A stretch of DNA of 37,560 nucleotides, from NCBI GenBank assembly GCA_946407375.1, contig CAMJNS010000001.1, positions 69,159-106,718 on the forward strand, written 5' to 3'. Positions 19,457 to 25,591 of this stretch are shown one piece after another. Under the pieces are notes generated by a model that did not search any database, was not told the origin of the DNA, and was given only the letters and a program-made list of their open reading frames with translations. Each line of letters opens with the position of its first letter. The stretch's first letter is position 1. The position numbers were made by a program, and so were the translations under genes. Source of the stretch: an uncultured bacterium. GTDB lineage: Bacteria > Muiribacteriota > Ozemobacteria > Ozemobacterales > Ozemobacteraceae.

Positions 19457-20248
19457 TTATTTACTAGAAATGGAATTAGTATTTACTGGAAAAGTAAAAT
19501 AAGTGTTAGGATATGGTTCGTTTTTTAAAGTAAAATGCCACCATTCTTCTGTTAAGGGTTTGAAACCGTGTTTAGTCATTACTTTACGCAAAAGCATACG
19601 ATTAGAAAATTGTGTTGAAGTAATACCTGTAAAATCTGGATGGCTTAGCTTCCCAAAATAGTCAAATGTCCCTCCCATATCAACTTCTTTTTCCGTTTTC
19701 ATATCAAATAAAGTTAGATCAACAGTGCTTCCTCGGCTATGACCAGAATGTTCTGCAATATAGCCCAAAGGGAAAAGAACTTTCTTCTCAAGTTCAGGAT
19801 AAAAATACTCTTTCATACGTGTATCGTTAGCGTCTAAAGCCCAGTTCATAAAATGTGTTACTGCTTTTTGAGGACGGTAAGCATCAAATATTTTAAGTCT
19901 ATAGCCTTTGCTGACGAGTTCATCGCTGACTTTTTTCAAAGCTTCGGCAGCAGGTTTTGTTAAAAGAGCAACAGGCTGTTCATATCCGTCTATTCTGTCG
20001 CCAACAAAATTATATGTAGAATAATAGCGGATTTCAAGAATAACATCAGGAACAGCTTCGCTTAAAACCACAAAGTTAGAAGAATCATCAGAATAATTGC
20101 AACGATCTTTTTTCTGATTTGAAGATTCCTGTTTAAGATTTCTTGCAGATGCATCAGTAAAACTAGCTAATACCAAAGTTAATAGAAAAATAAAAGTCAT
20201 TAATTTTGTTTTCATAATAAATAAACACCCATTGTTGTTAAAAATCAT
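19457..20248 (-). CDS. Exported D-alanyl-D-alanine dipeptidase (VanX/DdpX-like, M15D)
   Basis: LEIRYYSTYNFVGDRIDGYE; RLKIFDAYRPQKAV; SGHSRGSTVDLTLFD; EEWWHFTL; signal peptide. Confidence 0.88.
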   Translation of the reverse strand: MIFNNNGCLFIMKTKLMTFIFLLTLVLASFTDASARNLKQESSNQKKDRCNYSDDSSNFVVLSEAVPDVILEIRYYSTYNFVGDRIDGYEQPVALLTKPAAEALKKVSDELVSKGYRLKIFDAYRPQKAVTHFMNWALDANDTRMKEYFYPELEKKVLFPLGYIAEHSGHSRGSTVDLTLFDMKTEKEVDMGGTFDYFGKLSHPDFTGITSTQFSNRMLLRKVMTKHGFKPLTEEWWHFTLKNEPYPNTYFTFPVNTNSISSK

Positions 20249-20338
20249 TGCCTTATTTTGTAGTTTACATCAAAAATGATTATTTTCAAGACTCTGTTTG
20301 TCTCTACACAGAATTAATCTGTTATATTTATGATACTA

Positions 20339-20357
20339 CACAAATCTATGATTTGTG
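20339..20357. promoter_or_regulatory. Inverted repeat upstream of first precursor peptide gene (possible operator)
   Basis: CACAAATC-TAT-GATTTGTG, 8-bp perfect arms, 107 bp upstream of the 20464 ATG. Confidence 0.35.
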
Positions 20358-20463
20358 CTGAAACCCAAAAATTTTGTAAAAAGCTTAGATTTTTATCTTT
20401 AAATTTATATTTAAGATGTAATATTATCTTTATGCTATATTATTCTCAAAAAAGGAGAAAATA

Positions 20464-20685
20464 ATGACTAATAATAAAAATGAAGCTTTAACTGATGAAG
20501 AATTAGACAATGTTACCGGCGGTGGAATAACTTATGAATATGAACTAATACATGGTAAATATGGTGATTTATACAAATGTACTTATAAAGAAGGTGACGT
20601 AACAAAATCAATAGATGTCCCTGTCGGTAGTTGGGAAAAATGGCTAAATAAGCATAAAGAAGATACTTTTATTGAAAAAAAATAG
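20464..20685 (+). CDS. GG-leader precursor peptide 1 (short leader, 1 Cys)
   Basis: MTNNKNEALTDEELDNVTGG / GITYEYELIHGKYGDLYKCTYKEGDVTKSIDVPVGSWEKWLNKHKEDTFIEKK; strong RBS aaaggag. Confidence 0.8.
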   Translation: MTNNKNEALTDEELDNVTGGGITYEYELIHGKYGDLYKCTYKEGDVTKSIDVPVGSWEKWLNKHKEDTFIEKK

Positions 20686-20700
20686 TATCTAAGTTAAAAC

Positions 20701-21957
20701 ATGTATTCGTGTAGAATAAGCTGTTTATTTACGATATTTCTATTTGCAATGCATATTTCAGTATATGCACAAAGCCCTTTGCAGTTGTCTCTAGAAGACA
20801 GCATAAAAATGGCATTAGAGAACAACGAAAACATTGAAATCGCCAAGCAAATCAAAGAATCAGCCAAATGGCAGCTTTCCTCTGCTAAAAAAGCAAAAAG
20901 CTTAAATATTACTTGGCAAACCAATCTCTATAGAATTGGTGGTGACATACATAATACAAATTTTGGGAATACACTTTCGATGCAGGTGCCTATTTCAACT
21001 GGCCGACGAATCGAAGAGACGATAAATCAACAGCGTCTGCTATTAGATTCGGCTGATATTTCCCTGCAAAATGAAGAGCAGATTATTCGTTTTGCGGTTA
21101 TAGAAGCCTATTACAATGTTTTACAAAGAAAAAATCTTGTAACAATAGCTGAAAGTGGCGTAAGAATGTCGTCAGAACAATTGTCTGTTATTCAAACCCA
21201 ATTTGAAGAAGGCTCTTTGGTAAAATCAGATTTGCTCCACATGGAAATCGAGCTTGCAAACTATCAACAAAATCTTGTCGACGCAAATGGAGCTCTTGAA
21301 ATTGCTGAAAATCAACTTTTATCATTAATAGGTATGCCTGATGATACAGAATTTGATACTACAGATAAATTCGAATATTCCCCTTACCCAATGACTCTTA
21401 ATGAATGTTTGGAATTTGCAAAAGCAAATAGATTAGATTCAAAAATTGCAAAAAATACCGTAAAACAAAAAGAAACCCAGATAAAAATATTAAAAGCAGA
21501 TGAAAAACCCAGCATTTCTGCTGTAGCTAATAAATCTATTACAGACAACAATGCTAACCATTTTAATCGAAGTGAAAGTTGGGAAGCAGGCGTAATTATG
21601 ACCTGGAAGATTTTCAATAATAATGCTACTAAAGATAGCGTTAAAGCTGCTGAAGCCGATGTAAAAAAAGCTAAAGCAGAAGTAGACGGAGTAGACAAAA
21701 ATATAGTTTTGCAGACAAAATCTGCTTATATTCAAATGAAAACTGCTGAAAAAAATATTGAAACTTCAGCAGAAGCTGTTTTGAAAGCAAAAGAAAACCT
21801 ATCAATAGCTCAAGCCCGTTATGAAGAAGGGGTTGATATTCTACTCAATCTTACTGATGCTCAAGAAAAGCTTATTAGAGCAGGAACCAACTATTACACA
21901 GCTCTTTACGAATACAATCTAGGCAGAGTAAACTTAGAAAAAGCTATGGGGAAATAA
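20701..21957 (+). CDS. TolC-family outer membrane efflux protein
   Basis: Signal peptide; LSLEDSIKMALENNENIEIAKQ; EEGSLVKSDLLHMEIELANYQQNLVDA; YEEGVDILLNLTDAQEKLIRAGTNYYTALYEYNLGRVNLEKAMG. Confidence 0.88.
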   Translation: MYSCRISCLFTIFLFAMHISVYAQSPLQLSLEDSIKMALENNENIEIAKQIKESAKWQLSSAKKAKSLNITWQTNLYRIGGDIHNTNFGNTLSMQVPISTGRRIEETINQQRLLLDSADISLQNEEQIIRFAVIEAYYNVLQRKNLVTIAESGVRMSSEQLSVIQTQFEEGSLVKSDLLHMEIELANYQQNLVDANGALEIAENQLLSLIGMPDDTEFDTTDKFEYSPYPMTLNECLEFAKANRLDSKIAKNTVKQKETQIKILKADEKPSISAVANKSITDNNANHFNRSESWEAGVIMTWKIFNNNATKDSVKAAEADVKKAKAEVDGVDKNIVLQTKSAYIQMKTAEKNIETSAEAVLKAKENLSIAQARYEEGVDILLNLTDAQEKLIRAGTNYYTALYEYNLGRVNLEKAMGK

Positions 21958-21981
21958 TAGGGAAATAGGGAGAAGGGAGAA

Positions 21982-22009
21982 TTAGGAGTTAGGAGTTAGG
22001 AGTTAGGAG
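21982..22009 (+). repeat. Heptanucleotide tandem repeat (TTAGGAG)x4
   Basis: attaggagttaggagttaggagttaggagtt, directly read. Confidence 0.9.
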
Positions 22010-22121
22010 TTGTGTGGTTAGTGGTGAACCTTGCCTTAGCCTCTGCATAATAAATATTGAATATTACTTCCACCGAGTTTATAATGGTTTTACATATATT
22101 TACAATAGAAGTTTATAAAGA

Positions 22122-22361
22122 ATGAAACTTTTCGGGATTCTTAAACTACAGGTTGAAGAAACCAAAAACAAAGAAGAAGCTAAAGAAGTCATCGAAAATG
22201 CAGGGATGCTGCTTACTGATGATGAGTTAGACAATGTAACTGGTGGGTATTATACCCATAGTTATGAGGAAGGAATCTGTGAAGAGTGCTCAAATCCATT
22301 AGAAAATGGGGTTTGCATAAATCCAGATTGCATTCTTTGCGGTAAAAATCAACCACACTAG
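22122..22361 (+). CDS. GG-leader precursor peptide 2 (Cys-rich core, type A)
   Basis: MKLFGILKLQVEETKNKEEAKEVIENAGMLLTDDELDNVTGG / YYTHSYEEGICEECSNPLENGVCINPDCILCGKNQPH. Confidence 0.85.
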   Translation: MKLFGILKLQVEETKNKEEAKEVIENAGMLLTDDELDNVTGGYYTHSYEEGICEECSNPLENGVCINPDCILCGKNQPH

Positions 22362-22367
22362 TAGTAA

Positions 22368-23528
22368 ATGAAAAAACTGTTCTTCTTAGCTATAATCTTT
22401 ATATTATTATTTGCTGTAGCTTTAGTTGGATACGGCACATTTCTTAATTACAAAGACGAAAAACATATTTCAAATCAGTTAGAAAAAAGAAGCCTTCAAA
22501 TAAAAGGTTACCCTGTAAAAAAACGCCAGCTTCATTTGGAATTTGAACAGGAAGCAGTTCGTTTATACAGTGAAAATATGATTGATGCAGTATCTTTGAT
22601 TGAAGGCAGAATTACCGAGTTATTAGTTAAAAAGAATAGTTCCGTAAAAAAAGGCGATGTTCTTTTCAGGATAGAAAATGAGCAGATTCCATTGCAGATT
22701 CAGCAGGCAAATAGCCAGATAAGAAGAATAAAAGCTTCAGTTGCTCAAGCTGCAAACAATTTTCAGCGCCAGGAACGCTTGATGGCAAAAAATGCAACTT
22801 CCAAAGAAAAATTTGAAGAAGCGCAAGCACAGTTTAATGCAGCAAAAGAAGAGTTAATCGAAGCAGAAACCCAGTTAAAAATTTATTCCTTGCAGCAGGA
22901 AAAGCAGGAAGTTAAATCACCCTTAGATGGAAACGTGCTTTTTATATATCATAGAGAAGGCTCATATGTTCAGCCAGGAACTTCATTAGCACTTGTTGGT
23001 GATTTTGACAGACTGTTATTTTCTATGCCTCTTGAGGAAGAAAGCTCTCAGAATCTTTCATTAGGCGAGCTAGTTAGTCTGAAATTTATGGAAAACACTT
23101 TCCCCAAAGCTTATGATACAGAATACTCTGCTGGCAACAAGGGCAAATCTGAAGTTTTCAAGGCAAAACTCATAGAAATTACTCCTAGTATTGATAAACC
23201 AGCAGAAATACGCCGAGCAATCTGGGAAATAGACAACCAATCGCATTTGCTGGAACCCTTAACCTACAACAAAGTTTTAATAAAGACAGATAAATCTTAT
23301 GAAGGGCTTTGTATCCCCCTTTCATGCTTAGCAGATTCTTCTTACTCTTCTGCTTTTGTGTGGAATTCAGAAAAAAACACAATAGAAAAACGTGATATAA
23401 AGACAGGTTCTGATGATGGAACCTACATCGAAGTTTTTTCAGGGCTTAAAGAAGGCGAAATTGTTGTTGAAGACGATTATAGCGATATTAATGATGAAAT
23501 AAAAATCGAAGTTTTATCTGAAAATTGA
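22368..23528 (+). CDS. HlyD/MFP-family periplasmic adaptor subunit
   Basis: ALVGYGTFLNYKDE TM; GRITELLVKKNSSVKKGDVLFRIENEQIPLQIQQANSQIRR...; VKSPLDGNVLFIYHREGSYVQPGTSLALVGD. Confidence 0.82.
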   Translation: MKKLFFLAIIFILLFAVALVGYGTFLNYKDEKHISNQLEKRSLQIKGYPVKKRQLHLEFEQEAVRLYSENMIDAVSLIEGRITELLVKKNSSVKKGDVLFRIENEQIPLQIQQANSQIRRIKASVAQAANNFQRQERLMAKNATSKEKFEEAQAQFNAAKEELIEAETQLKIYSLQQEKQEVKSPLDGNVLFIYHREGSYVQPGTSLALVGDFDRLLFSMPLEEESSQNLSLGELVSLKFMENTFPKAYDTEYSAGNKGKSEVFKAKLIEITPSIDKPAEIRRAIWEIDNQSHLLEPLTYNKVLIKTDKSYEGLCIPLSCLADSSYSSAFVWNSEKNTIEKRDIKTGSDDGTYIEVFSGLKEGEIVVEDDYSDINDEIKIEVLSEN

Positions 23529-23545
23529 GAAAAGGAGATCACAAA

Positions 23546-23719
23546 ATGAAACTAGTAGGTGAATTAAAGAAGCAGGTTGAAGAAACCAACAGCAAAGAAG
23601 AAGCTAAAGAAGTTATCGAAAAAGCTGGTATGCTTCTTACTGATGATGAACTAGATAATGTTACTGGTGGCAGACTGCATCATCCAGTCACCAATTTTCT
23701 TGCCGATGTTGACAAGTAG
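23546..23719 (+). CDS. GG-leader precursor peptide 3 (truncated by apparent frameshift)
   Basis: MKLVGELKKQVEETNSKEEAKEVIEKAGMLLTDDELDNVTGG / RLHHPVTNFLADVDK*; RBS aaaggag. The -1 frame continues with a Cys-rich core. Confidence 0.75.
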   Translation: MKLVGELKKQVEETNSKEEAKEVIEKAGMLLTDDELDNVTGGRLHHPVTNFLADVDK

Positions 23720-23829
23720 CTGGAGGATTTCACACACATAGTTCCGAGATGGGATACTATGATGAATGTTGTTGCCTATTGGGTGATAATGGAAAATGTA
23801 CTAATCCTGATTGTCCTTTTAGCAAATAA
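23716..23829 (+). pseudogene. Out-of-frame (-1) remnant core with its own GG motif: VAGG/FHTHSSEMGYYDECCCLLGDNGKCTNPDCPFSK*
   Basis: Direct translation of frame 23716..23829. Aligns with the peptide 2 core (GGYYTHSYEEGICEECSNPLENGVCINPDCILC). Confidence 0.7.
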
Positions 23830-23876
23830 TCAAATAAATATAAAACTATTTATTAGCACAAAAATGGAGGGCTAAA

Positions 23877-24149
23877 ATGAAACTAGTAGGCGAATTGAAG
23901 AAACAGGTTGAAGAAACCAACAGCAAAGAAGAAGCTAAAGAAATTATCGAAAAGGCTGGTATGCAGCTCACCGATGAAGAATTAGACAATGTGGCTGGCG
24001 GAAAGCCCCAAAATGGAGGTTGTCAAAACGGAGGTTGCCAAAATGGTAATCATGATTGGGAACATTATATTGATTCTTTAACAAATCAAATGATGAAGCG
24101 TTGTAAGAACTGCGGAACCACACTACCAATTAGTGTTACTAGTATTTAA
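23877..24149 (+). CDS. GG-leader precursor peptide 4 (Cys-rich core, type B)
   Basis: MKLVGELKKQVEETNSKEEAKEIIEKAGMQLTDEELDNVAGG / KPQNGGCQNGGCQNGNHDWEHYIDSLTNQMMKRCKNCGTTLPISVTSI; RBS ggaggg. Confidence 0.85.
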   Translation: MKLVGELKKQVEETNSKEEAKEIIEKAGMQLTDEELDNVAGGKPQNGGCQNGGCQNGNHDWEHYIDSLTNQMMKRCKNCGTTLPISVTSI

Positions 24150-24182
24150 ACATTGATTTGGATGCAGAGTAAGGAGGAGAGA

Positions 24183-24437
24183 ATGAAACTAGTAGGCGAT
24201 TTGAAAAAGCAGGTTGAAAAAACCAACAGCAAAGAAGAAGCTAAAGAAGTCATCGAAAATGCTGGTATGCTCCTCACAGATGATGAACTAGATAATGTAA
24301 CAGGTGAGGCGTTTGAAGTTGCTGGGATAAATCGGCATAATATTTGCCAATGTGATAATCAAATCAAAGGCGATATTAGTGCAATTTCCTCCGAATTTTG
24401 TTCATGTAGAAATTGTGGTGGATTAATACCAATTTAG
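24183..24437 (+). CDS. GG-leader-like precursor peptide 5 (Cys-rich core, type B; VTGE junction)
   Basis: MKLVGDLKKQVEKTNSKEEAKEVIENAGMLLTDDELDNVTGE... / ...NICQCDNQIKGDISAISSEFCSCRNCGGLIPI. The RBS aaggagg fits the ATG at 24183 rather than the longer ORF start at 24153. Confidence 0.82.
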   Translation: MKLVGDLKKQVEKTNSKEEAKEVIENAGMLLTDDELDNVTGEAFEVAGINRHNICQCDNQIKGDISAISSEFCSCRNCGGLIPI

Positions 24438-24493
24438 CCTTAGAAGGAAATTACTTGTTATCAAACAGTGACTTATTGCTAAAGCATGTGTAG

Positions 24494-25585
24494 TTGTTGT
24501 ATTATAAAGACTCCTTTTGGCTTCTGCGGAACCACTTCCCTCAAATCTATCGATTGGGGGCAGATTTTAAGTTGCTAGCGAAACGATGGTTTAACAAAAT
24601 GGAAAGCGATATTCTTTCAAAATACACGAAGAATAAAAACGAAATATTCAGCCGTGAAGCATTAAACAAGATGCGCTCACCTGAAAAGCTTGATACTGTT
24701 CTTCCAATAACAGACCCAATAAGCTGGTTAACACTGGTAGCCATTGAAGTTATGATTATTTCCATAATTCTCTGGTCTATTTTTGGCTCTTTCACAGTAA
24801 AAGTAGATGGAATGGGCCTTATAATCGACTCAAAGGGCATTGTTAACATTACTTCAGCTTATGGCGGAAAGCTTGATAAATTATATATCTACCCTGGTAA
24901 AACCATAAAATCAGGTGAACTTATTGCTCATGTGGTTCAAGCTCAGGAAAATGCGTCTACACGTATGGCAAAATACGGCACAGAATTATCTCAAAATGAC
25001 CGTGAAGTTTTAAACAGGGTTCACGAATACGATATGCATCGCCATCAGGAAAATGTTGCTGAGTTTATTCATTCTGATTATGACGGCATCGTGAACGAGG
25101 TTCTTGTAGACGAAGGAACCACTCTGAGCGGCGGTATGCCGATTTGTTCCGTAAGGCTTGTCGGAACTTCAAAAGATTTAAAAGGCGTTCTTTATGTTCC
25201 TGTGGAAAAAGGCAAGCGAATCAAACCAGGTATGACAATCCAGCTTGCGCCAAACGGTGTCGACACTTCTCAATCAGGCAGTCTTTTAGGAACAGTACGT
25301 GCGGTCAGCCAGTATCCTGTTTCCACACAAGGAATCCAGAAGCGTATAGGAATTGACTCTCTGTCACAGTGGATTATTTCTTCTCAACAGTCAGCTTTAA
25401 TGGAAGTTTCTTTTGATTTGGTAAAAGACCCAAGTTCTGAATGTGGTTATTTATGGACCTCATCTATTGGTGACCATCCACCGGTTACAGCAGGGAGCTA
25501 CTGCACAGGCTCTATTATTATCGAACGCCGCCCTCCTCTGCAAAAAGTATTTTATAAATTAAGCCAATGGTTAAGAACTCGGTGA
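24494..25585 (+). CDS. NHLM-type peptide-export HlyD-like secretion protein (true start may be ATG 24599)
   Basis: IFSREALNKMRSPEKLDTVLPITDPISWLTLVAIEVMIISIILWSIFGSFTVKVDGMGLIIDSKGIVNITSAYGGKLDKLYIYPGKTIKSGELIAHV, the pattern of the NHLM HlyD family. Confidence 0.85.
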   Translation: MLYYKDSFWLLRNHFPQIYRLGADFKLLAKRWFNKMESDILSKYTKNKNEIFSREALNKMRSPEKLDTVLPITDPISWLTLVAIEVMIISIILWSIFGSFTVKVDGMGLIIDSKGIVNITSAYGGKLDKLYIYPGKTIKSGELIAHVVQAQENASTRMAKYGTELSQNDREVLNRVHEYDMHRHQENVAEFIHSDYDGIVNEVLVDEGTTLSGGMPICSVRLVGTSKDLKGVLYVPVEKGKRIKPGMTIQLAPNGVDTSQSGSLLGTVRAVSQYPVSTQGIQKRIGIDSLSQWIISSQQSALMEVSFDLVKDPSSECGYLWTSSIGDHPPVTAGSYCTGSIIIERRPPLQKVFYKLSQWLRTR

Positions 25586-25591
25586 GCATAA

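Noticed and set aside
21384-21735. Antisense ORFs within tolC
   Set aside because: Overlap a clear TolC-family CDS with no start or RBS support.
23700-23730. Programmed -1 ribosomal frameshift in precursor 3
   Set aside because: No canonical slippery heptamer and no obvious downstream pseudoknot read by eye. An indel, recombination event or assembly error is simpler.
24494-24598. N-terminal 35 aa of the 24494..25585 ORF (TTG start, MLYYKDSFWLLRNHFPQ...)
   Set aside because: NHLM HlyD proteins usually begin near the IFSREALNKM segment. The ATG at 24599 is more plausible; I kept ORF-track coordinates but flag the start as uncertain.
25144-25356. 70-aa Cys/Arg-rich ORF within the NHLM HlyD gene
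   Set aside because: Out-of-frame translation of a strongly supported CDS; the Cys content is incidental.
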